From Selaginella tamariscina (taxonomy: Eukaryota > Streptophyta > Lycopodiopsida > Selaginellales > Selaginellaceae), in assembly GCA_003024785.1 (NCBI GenBank), contig PUQB01000047.1, positions 305,652-369,651 of the forward strand: a stretch of 64,000 bases of DNA, in the 5' to 3' direction. The position numbers and the translations under genes were made by a program. Below are positions 1 through 10,687 of the stretch, piece after piece (the stretch's first letter is position 1; every line of letters starts with the position of its first letter). Under the pieces are notes generated by a model, which did no database searches, was not told the origin of the DNA, and saw only the letters and a program-made list of their open reading frames with translations.

Positions 1-240
1 TCCTGTTTGTCAAAAAAACAAGACTTACAAGCTCATGTTTGTTGCGGAAGTCACTGCTCTCCTGCCAAACATATTCATTTCTTTACAAGTCCAAAGTTCG
101 CGTCTGGTATCTCCACAGGAACTGCTGTAACTTCTGCATGTAGCTCACACTAGAAGTTGCCTGTTAAAAGACGTGTTTCCAACCTGATCTGTAGTCAAAA
201 CATTGACGTTAAGCGGCCACATCTGCTTGTGGACTTGCAT
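1..240 (+). pseudogene. 3' relic of a VWA-Cache type gene (final exon)
   Basis: This stretch aligns by eye with 51490-51760, the last exon of a second, divergent VWA-Cache paralog lying just upstream of VWA-Cache copy 3. Both have a Cys-containing segment (SCLSKK, then SPAKH) followed by a short hydrophobic stretch. The window edge cuts the 5' part. The relic shows that the array contains pairs of VWA-Cache genes in each unit, not single ones. It is non-coding in its present state. Fragment identity rests only on internal comparison within the window. Confidence 0.45.
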
Positions 241-348
241 GGGATCGAAGGTTCATTAACTATAGAAATGATGACTTTTCTAACTTGACGGCTAACAATT
301 TGGCATTATTATAAATATTACTCATTAAGCTGCTCACTTAAGTGGTCA

Positions 349-551
349 ATGGCAATATTGTCTCTGTTTATATTTCTAGAGCTGCTCTTTGTTTTCCAAG
401 TGTTACATTCACAGGGTAGTAGTGAAATTCAAGGTGTTCTGGATGCAACAGATTTTCAAGTGCAAGAGATTGCTAAGCTAGCTGTTTCGAACCTTGATAA
501 TATTTGTGGTAATCCGAAATGTTCCACTCTTCTATTTATTGTTTTCCGTTT

Positions 552-612
<61 letters not shown>

Positions 613-2733
613 TTTTGTATATATAATAAGTCTACTGGTTTTACAGATTCTTAGTAAACTGCACCAAGTACATGCCTAAGGCATCCTTGTAGGCCGCAAG
701 GGAGAAATGAAATCAAATCGTTGACATGTTTAAATGTGAGTAGTAATCCAGGTTGCTCTAGCTCCTGTCACCAGTTAAGTGTTTCAACTGCAAATTCTTA
801 TATCAGGTTTGTTTACACACACACACATATAAATATATACATCCACACACGTGTGTGTGTGTGTGTGGGTACATATATATGAGCTTTTGTGAAGGATACC
901 ACGTGCACCTTTTGCATTGGAGAACAATTATGAATTTCAAAAGTCAATTTGTGCTCAAAAACCACTCAACCAGAAATTGCAAGACACCTGGAAAAGTACA
1001 AACGAGTCTTATAAAGGCTGGGCATTATTTGGAGCTGCGATGGATTTCTATATGTTTACCCAGGAAGAGTATGCATTTTACATACACACGTGTATATATA
1101 CACAGCAGTTTATATCTACCTGATAATTTGCAGGATTATCTTGAATCGGATGGGAATTGTACAGAGTACGATCCCAAAGAGAAGACCGTGGTTCATCAAT
1201 ATGCTTGCAGTGACAAAATCACTATACATTCTCATGGACACTTCAACTTCAATGAGTAACCCTGTTGAAACTTTGTCAAGAGTACATGTTTGATGCCACT
1301 AAACAAATCATAATAGAACTGTTAAACACACTTACCAATGGTGACGAAGTCGCTGTTCGAGGATGAGTGGTGAATTAATTGGTAACCAAGTAAGTTGACA
1401 ATTACTATATGTGTAAAATAAGTATAGTTTAGTTAACTTTAAATGTTTATTAAGGACTTCTTTATCATAGATTTAATACATATAAAATGAAATTATAGGT
1501 TTCAGTTTCACTGCAAGGAATAGAGACTTCTAATGATCAAGCTGATATCAAACTTTTAAAGGATGCTATAAACAGTGTGGCAGTTGATAGTAAGCCGATT
1601 GACTTGAAAGTTGCACTCACCAAAGCTCTTCAGCACTTGAAGTCCAGCTCCGAGTTAAAAGTGAGATGTGTGTGTGCGTGTGAGTGAATGATTATTTACT
1701 AAATCAATCTGAACAATGAAGCTAGGCATGGTCTAACACGTTGTAACAGACGAACTCTTAGTTATATGTAGTGTTATGTTCATGCCACCGTTCTAGATTC
1801 AAACGTGTGTGTGGGCATAGTTCCAGATAAGCTAATGTGCAGTATAATCATAGGTACTGCTTGTCTTCACAAGTGGATACTTTGCTAGCACTTTAAACTT
1901 GACCGACATGATCCCCATCTTCACCCAGCTCAATCAAGGAAATGTTGCAGTTTTTCTCTACAGGATTGGATATGATTCATCAAACGATGCTACATTGATT
2001 CAAATGAAAAGCAGCTTGAACATGACATTTGAAACAGTGACGGATGCATATAATCCTTTGTGGAAAGTGCGAAGTTATTTCGACTATATAGCTTGGCTTC
2101 GATTTACGAGCGTACAAAAGCGACCTCTTTGGGTGCCTCTTTACAAGGACGGAGCTGGGTTGGGAAACGTTACCACTTCCACCTATCCAGGTTAGTCCCC
2201 GTTTAGGGTTTCAGGTTTTAACATATTATATTACTTTCAGCATTTGATGAGAATAAGCGGCTGATCGGGGTTGCTGCGGTGGACATTGTTGTGAACATCC
2301 TGATTAATGAGCTGGGATTATCAGTTGTTGAAGAGGCTATTGATAAGCGAAGTGCCACTCCAACACATCAACAAAGTTTTGTTTCTCCAACACCAGTTAA
2401 GTAGTTTGATACTTCATGTTATTTGCTTAACAACAGATTAGGTGGTTGTGAACAATACTATGACCTGTAATTCTGTTTCTGTCTAGCAATACGGGACAAA
2501 AATCAAATCACAAGCCAGCCGTTCTTGGTGTTTCAATTGGAGTTGGAGTTCCTCTTGCTATCGCTGCTGCTGTTGCTATGGCACTGGTGGTTATAATTTA
2601 CAAAAGAAGAACACGCAAACGGGAAGCTCAATTCAATCCTCAAAATGATGTCCGGATTGACCTACTAGATGCCACTTCATCTAAAGGGACTACACCAAGT
2701 CTTATGATTGAAAGAACACACAATTTAAAATAA
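349..2733 (+). pseudogene. VWA_N-VWA-Cache single-pass membrane protein, copy 1 (broken)
   Basis: The first exon (349 to about 510) encodes a signal peptide followed by SSEIQGVLDATDFQVQEIA. Later exons give a VWA_N-like part (YKGWALFGAA, then DGNCTEYDP), a MIDAS-type DTSTS motif near 1235-1255, the rest of a VWA domain (ELIGNQ, VSLQGIE, VFTSGYFASTL), a Cache motif (WVPLYKDGAGLG near 2130, then RLIGVAAVDIVV near 2255), one transmembrane helix near 2520-2600 and a basic cytosolic tail (YKRRTRKREA). This order matches the extracellular part of Ca-channel alpha2-delta/CACHD1-type proteins, so an extracellular ligand- or ion-sensing role is inferred. Compared with copy 3 there is a 1-bp insertion in the DP-R-RPW segment (near 1176) and a 1-bp deletion near 1355. 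No single splicing path gives an open frame, so it is called a pseudogene. Confidence 0.65.
552..609. repeat. (TA)n(GA)n compound microsatellite
   Basis: An uninterrupted TA run passes directly into a GA run inside the first intron of VWA-Cache copy 1. The same compound repeat sits at the same place in copy 3 (52203-52250), so it predates that duplication. Confidence 0.95.
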
Positions 2734-4804
2734 GGGACCAATGTACCACTATTATTCTTTATATAAAACTATCTTTGAAATATATTCAAAATTAAAATAA
2801 AAGAATAAACAAGAAAACGAGCTGGGGAAGCAGTTTCAAATGCAACAAACAAACTAAACCTTCATCCTGTTAGTCCAGTAGTATAACTGTTTTGTACTGT
2901 TTTAATATTTTCCACACTGAACTACAATGATCAGAATATCTTGTGCTCGTGTTGGCATGTGTAAAGGTTAAATAAATTATTTATATATACGGAATGGATA
3001 TATTTAATATAAAAAGTTTATACTTTAAATAATTAAACATTTGATGTATGCACATGCCAATTAACGTATGGAACTTTAAACAGTGCATGTGCTACTGTGA
3101 TGCTTATAAATTTCAGCTATGGATTTAAATATTAGTTCGTATCAATTATAATTCTTAAGATAAAGGTTGCGTTACCTTCATTATTTTACATATAAATGAA
3201 ATATTACTAAAATGAGATATAATAATTCCTTAATTTATAACCTTAATGGACCTATAAATTTATAAGTTATCATAGGTTAATAATTATTAACTATTAAGAG
3301 ACGAATTAATTTCTATCAGTACTTCCAATACACATTTCTCAAATAGTTCTACGTGCTACTTGCATGTTTTAACTAATTTTTAAAACTAATGTACCAAGTT
3401 GTGAAAAAAATATTTTTCTTTTGTAGCAATATATGTTCTTTCACTTTTTTTTCTTTTATTCTAAAGAAATCCATTATCTTTCCTTTTTCTTTAATTCCTT
3501 TTATAATCACCATGAAACAAGCATGATAAACATCAAAATTTATTACCAAGGTATAAATTATTAAGGAATAAGTTATCAAAAGGGTTACTGTATATACTCT
3601 TATTTAATTAACATTTATTAAAAATTAATTAATTTTATTACCATTAATATGTTTATTATTAACCTTTTCAAATTTATTTAGTTCTTATTAATCATGTTTA
3701 ACTAGTATTTTTAATAATTAATAAATTATAAGTTATTTCTATTTTATTATATTTTTCCCAATTTAGTTTGATGGTGATTTAATTTTTAATATAGTTTATC
3801 TAAATAGCTTAGATATATTTTAACTTTAACTTTAGAAAGTAGTAATTGTTAGATAATAATTTAAAACTTAAATTTTTATAAAAGGATGTGGGCTAAATAT
3901 TTAATTTAGTTTTAAATTTAATATAAGAAAGGATAATGATAAACAATTTATCCATTCTATATTTAAGATGAAGCAATATATACTAAGAATACTTAAGTTT
4001 TATTTTAAAAATGTAATCATAAAATTTATAATATAAATAATATTTTATGTTTTGTTTAAAGGGGCAGCATTGATGTGTAAAATATCTATATTTCAATTGG
4101 TTGGTTTAAATTATTTCATTCTTAAATTTTAATGTTAATCATAAAAAAATTAAAGCAACTTCATCTTTAAGATGGTTTGGATTTATAAGTATGTATGTGT
4201 ATGTGCATATGTTATTTTGAAATTATATAATTATTATTTCTTAAATAAAATTTAGCCACATATACAATATTATGTAATGCACATATTTATAGCAGTTGCG
4301 AATGACTTATTTAAAAATTTATATTTAAAAATATCCATATACATATAAAAAGCACACACATGTATATCCATATCAAAATTTAAGCATATCTAAATTAATT
4401 TTCACATGAATATATATTACATGTGGTGTGTTAAATATATAATTTATTAATTAAGGCTTCTTAATATATACTATACCATTAATATTCTAGAAATATAAGA
4501 TATGGATAATTTAGCTTTTATTCTAATATTAAATTTTGTTCAAAAAGAAATAATAGTAAAATAACTACAAATATAGTAATATCTATCCATTGGATTAAAA
4601 TATTAGATAAAAATGTCTTATAAAAAATTTAGCATTAATTTTTAATCAGCCTTTTTAGATATGTCAGCCTTTTGAACCTCTTTTAGTAACAAATATACTT
4701 TACTTCAATTACCGTTGGATCGTTTACCATGTTAGTGCAATGTGTGTACACGAGTGAACTAAGAAAAACCGTGTGTGTACGAACAAAGAAAAAACATGTT
4801 CTTA
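2734..4804. other. AT-rich spacer of unit 1, no gene seen
   Basis: Very AT-rich sequence with no convincing coding potential. It is collinear with 54404-55047 plus 59706-61095 of unit 3, which is interrupted there by a minus-strand gypsy element. It marks the left half of the duplicated spacer between the VWA-Cache and aminotransferase genes. Confidence 0.7.
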
Positions 4805-4812
4805 CAATCGGT

Positions 4813-7306
4813 CATAGTTGTTGCCAACCGCAGTCGGACCACCAGACCATGGTCGGGAAACGTCCCGTTTCCATCGCGGTCGCGACCATCCGTTTCCTAC
4901 CGAGAGAGTGAGTTAACCCTAAAGAAATATCAAAGAAAAGTTCAGGGTTCTTGAGCAGTTTAGAGGCTTGGAGTTCTATTCGAATCAATGGGAGAGGATT
5001 GGGCATGGGAGCATGTCATCAAGGGGAAAGCATACGCAGCTGGGAGAGGCAAAATCCGTTGGACTTGTAAGTACTGTACCAAGGAGTACGGTGGAGCACC
5101 TAAAGGATTCGAGCTCACATTGGAGGCGTCCCGGGCCATGAAATTGAGTGCTGCTCTGTTGGGGACAAGGTTGATCCTAATGTACGCCAAAGGGCAAGGA
5201 GCTACTTCAACAGAAATGCTGCAGGGTCTCAATCCATGGACGTCACAGCATGCCCAGTCCAGGGATATTGCTGGGGGATCTGCGGGCCAGCCTGAAGGTG
5301 CTGCAGGATCTGCAAGCCAATTGAAGGTGCTGCGGGATCTGCAAGCCAGTCTGAAGGTGCTGGGAGTGTTGGCCAGACTGAAGGTTCTAGGCAATGCCAC
5401 TCTTTCTCAGCGAAAGAGGACTCGTGATGGCAACATTGTTGATCTCTTGAGTGATACACGTTACCAGCAACTTGATGATGCAGTTGTCGAGTTCTTCTTC
5501 ACCAACATTGCATTCAATGTTAAAGTCTCCTTACTTGAAGAAAATGCTATCTGCTGTAATAGATGCAGGACCAGGTGGTAATTTCAAGGTTGTTAAAGTA
5601 TGATAAGCTGCGCACTACTGCTTTGACAAGGCAATACGACATTTTAATGCAAAGCTTGGTAGGTTTTCGAGAAGGTTGGGCTCAATATGGCTGCAGCATT
5701 GTCATTGATGGATGGTCCCGACATCCGCAAAAGATCTATGATCAACTTCATGGTTACTTCTATTCATGGTTCATGTTCTTGAAGGCAGTAGATTGTGGGG
5801 AAGTTGAGAAGACTGAATGGCTGTGGCATCAATTGAAGCCTGTCATTGAGGATATCGGTGTAAAGAATGTGGTTCAAGTTGTGACAGATAGTGCATAAAA
5901 TTGTGTCTCCATGGGAACTTTCATGAGGGAGGATTATCCTGAGATTTTGCATGCCGTTGTGTATGCCACGTTTTGGACTTGCTTTTGGAGGACATGAGCA
6001 TTGGAGTGGGTGGAACCAACGTTGAGGCATTGTGAGGAGATCATTACGTTCATCACGAAGAAGCCTATGGAAGCCTATGGTTCTTGCTATGTTCCGAGGA
6101 TTTTGTCGTCATGAGTTGCTCAAGCCCCCAAACTCGCTTTGCATATATGTTTTGTGATCAGCCAGCTTGTGGATGTTGAGGTGTTTGGAGCATTGCAACG
6201 TTTTGTTGTGAGTGAGGAGTTTGTGACGTCCAAGTGGTTTTCAACTTCAGCAGGTCAGCATATCCAGAGGATTGTTTTGGATGATGATTTCTGGAGAGAA
6301 TGCCAGAAATTCTTGTGTTGTTGGTCCCATTCTCAAAGTTTTGTGGCTTGCGGATCGTGAGGGTGCCGTTTCAGGCCTAATTCAAGAAGCTATGACAGGA
6401 TGATTGAAGGCCTTGATGGAGTTGCTACGAGTCAAATCATTCATGCCAATAGGATTGAAGATATCAAGGCCTTCTTGATGGAGGATCATGGTGGAAGAAA
6501 GGCTAGGTGGCCCATGATGCATAGCATCATGTACGGTTGCATACGCACTGAATCCATTGTTCCTAGGCAAGGATTTGGATCCTGAAACAATGGACAACTG
6601 GCTAGACTACTTGGCACTTTATAGTGGAGGGGATATGGAGCTGCATGCAAAGTTAGACACCCAATTTCAGAAGTTTAGACAGGAAGAAGGCAAGGCTCTT
6701 AATCGGGAGTTGGCCAGAAGTTCTAAAGAGGAGATGGGCTGTGAGTTGGTGGAACACGTTTGGTTATGAAATCGGAGCTGAAAAGGCTTGCCATTCGTAT
6801 TCTTAGCCAAGGAGTCAGTGCTTCTCCATGTGAGCGAAACTGGAGTAGCTGAATTTGATACAATCAAAGAAACGGAATCGCTTGAAGAGCGAAAGCTTGA
6901 AGAAGCTTGTTGCCATTCATGCAAATAAGAGAGTTGTGGATCGGGTGGAGCTCGAAGGATGAAGCTACTGAAAGTGGATTTGGATGCTCTTGAGTTAGAA
7001 CCGCAATGGATGAGGCTTGTTGAGATGCAAGTACGTTTGGAGGAGACAGTGATGAATGATGGAGATGATGGAAAGAGGACCATGAAGAAGACAATGAAGA
7101 TGAGGCAGTTGAAGAGGTTGGTGATGATTAGTGATTTGAGTTGATTGATTTGTGTTAAGTGTGTTTGTTATATTTCTTTTATTTTCTTTACCATTTCTTT
7201 AAGTTATTTTGTTTGAAACCCGGTGGGTTGTTCGCCAAAAATTGCATGGTCGGGACCACGGTCGAAACGTTTCGATCGGCGGTCGGAACGGTCGCCAGCA
7301 ACTATG
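4813..7306 (+). mobile_element. hAT DNA transposon, full length, with 8-bp TSD
   Basis: The element is bounded by an exact 8-bp target duplication, caatcggt, at 4805-4812 and 7307-7314. The ends are inverted: CATAGTTGTTGCCAACCG at the left, and at the right, read in reverse complement, CATAGTTGCTGGCGACCG. The subterminal regions also match imperfectly (the palindrome-rich GGTCGGGA segments). The matching site in unit 3 (61096-61103, cgatcggt) has a single copy of the target and continues directly into tgtatgttctgcatt, so it is a paralogous empty site. The 8-bp TSD, CA-starting TIRs and BED/DUF659-like ORF identify the superfamily as hAT. Confidence 0.92.
4988..7143 (+). pseudogene. hAT transposase (BED zinc finger, DUF659-like, C-terminal dimerisation), broken
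   Basis: The reading frame opens at MGEDWAWEHV with a BED-like finger (CKYCTKEYGG). It continues through a DUF659-like core (AFNV, SIVIDGWSRH, VVQVVTDSA near 5680-5895) and a C-terminal hAT signature (ILSQGVSASPCERNWS near 6800-6850), then an acidic tail. The core is split over several frames. One break is clear: a 30-bp minisatellite at 5276-5365 has units of 30, 29 and 30 bp, and the lost base shifts the frame. The element is therefore non-autonomous in its present state. The enzyme would cut and paste DNA in the nucleus. Confidence 0.8.
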
Positions 7307-7314
7307 CAATCGGT

Positions 7315-8036
7315 TGCATGTTCTGCATTAATCAAGAATGTAATTTACAATTATAAATTAAAAAAAATTAAATTAAATTAAAAAGAGTGTTTAAGATACT
7401 GATTTATTTTTAAAATAATAAGTTCTTTATGTATAATTAAGATTTAAAAATAAATATCCTTGTTTATATATATAGCCCGGAGAAAGTTAGAATAGGGTGG
7501 AATGGACTAGCTAACTCGATGTTATACCTTTCCTGTTATTAGATATTAGTTGTAAAAATTTATATCAAACTTCATTAATCAACTGTGTTAAACCCAAGGG
7601 TTGCAATTTTGCTTTCTGGTATATAATAGTATATGGTAAAGCGTGAGTGTTTAAATCATATTACTATAACAACAAATTATAAAACTTTAATCTATATTAA
7701 ATGTATCAGTCAAATGGTTCATCGACAGTTTATATTTTTCGAATACCAAGAGGATCTTAGAGGTTACATAAAATCCTTCCATTTTCATGGGTATACACAT
7801 AATATCGGCATAGGACTGAGAAAGAAAACTGTTTAGAATATTTATTTAACATAGATACAAGTTCATCTGTACACAATTAAGACTATTAGGTCATTTTTAC
7901 TTGTTTAATTTGAATTATTCAAATGTCACTACTAATTTATTATCAAATAATATATTTATTATAAAATAAAATTAAGACACGGCCATTTCAATTATCTCAC
8001 GTAAAATATATCAATATATCTTTAATTAAATCAAGT
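7315..8036. other. AT-rich spacer, right half of unit 1 spacer
   Basis: No gene seen. The sequence is collinear with 36412-36890 (unit 2) and 61104-61440 (unit 3). The left edge is the hAT TSD. At the right it joins abruptly at about 8036 into the middle of an aminotransferase exon, which marks a deletion of the 3' end of that gene. Confidence 0.65.
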
Positions 8037-9681
8037 TCCGAGCTTGTATACCAAATAAGTCATTGAGCAACTTTGCAACAAACCGACCATGTAAGACACG
8101 GCTTTGGTTAAACAAGAAAAGACAGAATGGCGACCCTCTTCACCCTTGTGTTGCCTAGTGTAAACATTAAACGTTTAGCTTAATCATGATTAATCAGTGG
8201 AGTACTTACCTAGTACCACAATGTTTGGAGTCATACTGAGCGTCTTCAGAGCAGTGCCGATGAAATAGTGTTCACGTGAATCAATAAGATTGAATCCCAC
8301 CTCATCCTGGATCATGAATGTCAGACCAGCTTTTATTCTTTGAAGGATTGAAGGTGTACCAGCATCTTGCAAGCCTTCCCTTTTAGTTATGAAACTCCCA
8401 CACACACACACACCACACACAGCAAACTAACTGCTTTAGTGAAGTTGACAAAGTCTAAGACACCACCTCCGATTGTGGAGGGAGCATTCCCATGGAGCTT
8501 GTAGAGTTCCAGGCTCGTAAGTAACAGTCCAGGAGTTCCAGGCCCTCAACGTACTTGTGTGGACTCAAAAAAGACTGCATCATATCCATCGGGTTGTCCA
8601 GATCTCATGTCAATCTTCAGATATGGACCACTGCAATGAATGAAGAATTAATAAGCCAATATTTATCGATTATATCATCGTAAGAAATACTTGCAGTCAA
8701 ATAGTGCAGTGCATCAACATACCCTGCTGCAAAGTCAAGCATGCAAATGCTGATGGAGAATTCGAGAAATCCTTCGAGTATCAGAAAGAATGTCTGTGAC
8801 ATTGCTGCATGCTGAAAAGGAACCAAGCTTTGGACGATTCACGTATTTTGGATTCCTCAATTCATGTTCCAAGTACTCCGTGTCAGAGAGTCCATCACTA
8901 GTCAAAGGAATTTCCACCACCTTCGAGACTTTCTCTCCAAGGAAGAATGTTAGAGTGATGTTCATAGGGGCCAATAAAGACCATCCAGCGGTGAGACTCA
9001 TCAAGTAGTTCCAGCATACGATTGCGAAGTACTGATGTTACCGAGATATTCATCACCTCCTGCAATTTCTTCACTGCAGCTGTAGTTCCGGAGCCGCAAA
9101 AGAAGAGTGCATCATTTTTTATGCCACCCATGGACTCTTTGGTTGCCTCCTTCACCATTCTTATTGTGACTGCTCCCACAAAGCTGTGCGTGTTTCCTGC
9201 ATACATATTAGCGAGTGAGTAATTATCACAACAAGACATATGCCTGTGCCTGCAGACACGAAGGCAGATTCATTTACAATATCATATTGTAGAAGGAATT
9301 GGAATGTATTCTTAATATAGTCATTAAATACTCGTGAGTACATGTATAAATTCTTCTTATGGGTGGAGTATGTTAACTCTCCGTAGTAAGGCATTACATG
9401 TTCGACAAGGAATTCTTCAACATAAAGAAGGCAGCGGCCTGAAGCAGTGTAATCAACATAGGTGATCTGTCGGGTGCCAAATGGAGTGGAATCTTGACAT
9501 CTGAACCGATGAGCTGAGACCTCAGCCATGCACACTTCTCCTCATTCAAATATTGAAGGATCTGAAGAAATCCAAAATGATGCCAATCATCATGGCTTAC
9601 AGGCGCGACAGTAGATGATGGGTTCTTTCTATTGTTTTGGGTGCTTTTGGGAGCCTCTTGTGAATAGAGAAAACTTGCCAT
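8037..9681 (-). pseudogene. PLP-dependent class V aminotransferase / cysteine-desulfurase-like, copy A (broken, 3'-truncated)
   Basis: Reading leftwards from the ATG at 9681 (MASFLYSQ), exons encode FLQILQYLNEEKCAWLRSQL, TYVDYTASGRCLLYVEEFL, the PLP-binding region LFFCGSGTTAAVKKLQEVM, and HRWMVFIGPYEHHSN. Later come MLDFAAG and the Schiff-base region SPHKYVGGPGTPG (near 8540-8570; the Lys is the expected PLP lysine), then DSREHYFIGTAL. This is the aminotransferase class V/SufS-NifS fold, acting on an amino acid substrate that cannot be named from sequence. Breaks: a 1-bp deletion before TPFGTRQ (near 9490), another near HSNILPW (8945), and loss of the last exons, which are present in copy B at 37670-38000. 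Confidence 0.75.
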
Positions 9682-9849
9682 CCTCAGTAGATGAAGCAAA
9701 GATTTAAAGTTTGTGTGTTGTTAGACAAAGAAACGGTAAACTTGAAATATGTGACCACTACAGTATAGTCAACTGCAAGTTAATCAAGGTTTGAACGCGG
9801 ATCTTGACTTTTCCGACTTTGACTGTAGTTTGAGATAAACTCCTTATAA
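9682..9849. promoter_or_regulatory. Divergent promoter between aminotransferase A and ABCG A
   Basis: Only 168 bp separate the two start codons of oppositely oriented genes. A TATA-like stretch (cttataaa) abuts the ABCG start at 9850. The matching region of copy B keeps both flanks but contains about 300 bp of extra DNA, and the start of the same region is present at 63849-64000 for copy C. Shared regulation is an inference from this geometry. Confidence 0.45.
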
Positions 9850-10599
9850 ATGACCACTACGGCTGAGTGGGAAAGTCTCAATGGATGTTGCTTGGAAGAA
9901 TTTGAGCGTGTCTACAAGCAAGGGACGAGTTATACTTGAAAAGATGTCTGGATATGCTCAATCTGGCCAGATCACCGCGATCATGGGTCCTTCTGGTTCT
10001 GGCAAGTCCACCTTGCTTGATTCGCTTGCAGACTCAAGTTCTTTAGAAATGCATAGTCTGTAACCATGGTTACCATGCTCTCTCTCTCTCTCTCTCATCG
10101 ATGAATCAATGTATCTTATAACAACAGGTAGATTGTCAAAGAATGCCACTCGACAAGGATCTGTTTATGTGAATGGGCACTTTACAAGCAAGTCTGAGGC
10201 ATGGAATTGCGGTAAGCATATATAATCCTTGGTTGTAGAGTCAACTTAGTTTTAAAAATCTATGCAGGCGTGTGTAGGAACGCTTACTGTGTTAGAAACA
10301 ATATGTTAGTCAGCAAAGCTTCGCCTTCCTCGCAGTTATTCGCATAAACAGAAGATGGAGGTGGTTGATGATGTGATATCTGAGATGGGCCTGGAAGACT
10401 GCAGAAATACCATGGTCGGGAACTGGCAATTCCGTGGCTTGAGTGGAGGTGAGAAGCGAAGGGTGAGCATTGCTTTGGAGATTCTTACACAGCCTTCACT
10501 CTTGTTCCTCGATGAGCCTACCAGTGGCCTAGACAGGTAAGCTAATATAGATATATATTTTAAAAAAAGAGAAGGAAAGAAATGATTTACATTTATAAA

Positions 10600-10687
10600 T
10601 GAAGACAATCAGGATCCAAGCGCACCGTGCTAACGGACACAAACGGAAAGCCCTAAATGTATATGTGGCGAGGTATGTCATGTAACA
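10600..10687 (-). repeat. Copia 3' LTR (88 bp)
   Basis: It matches 14893-14979 except for one extra base near its start. On the minus strand it begins TGTTACATGACATACC. The stop codon of the polyprotein (10678-10680) lies inside it. Confidence 0.95.

Noticed and set aside
820..870. The (CA)n/(GT)n palindromic stretch as a regulatory cruciform
   Set aside because: It is an intronic microsatellite pair also present in copy 3; no evidence of function.
4960..5400. A 146-codon minus-strand frame over the hAT 5' region
   Set aside because: It is the complement of the BED domain and the 30-bp minisatellite; its Pro/Ala repeats reflect that minisatellite.
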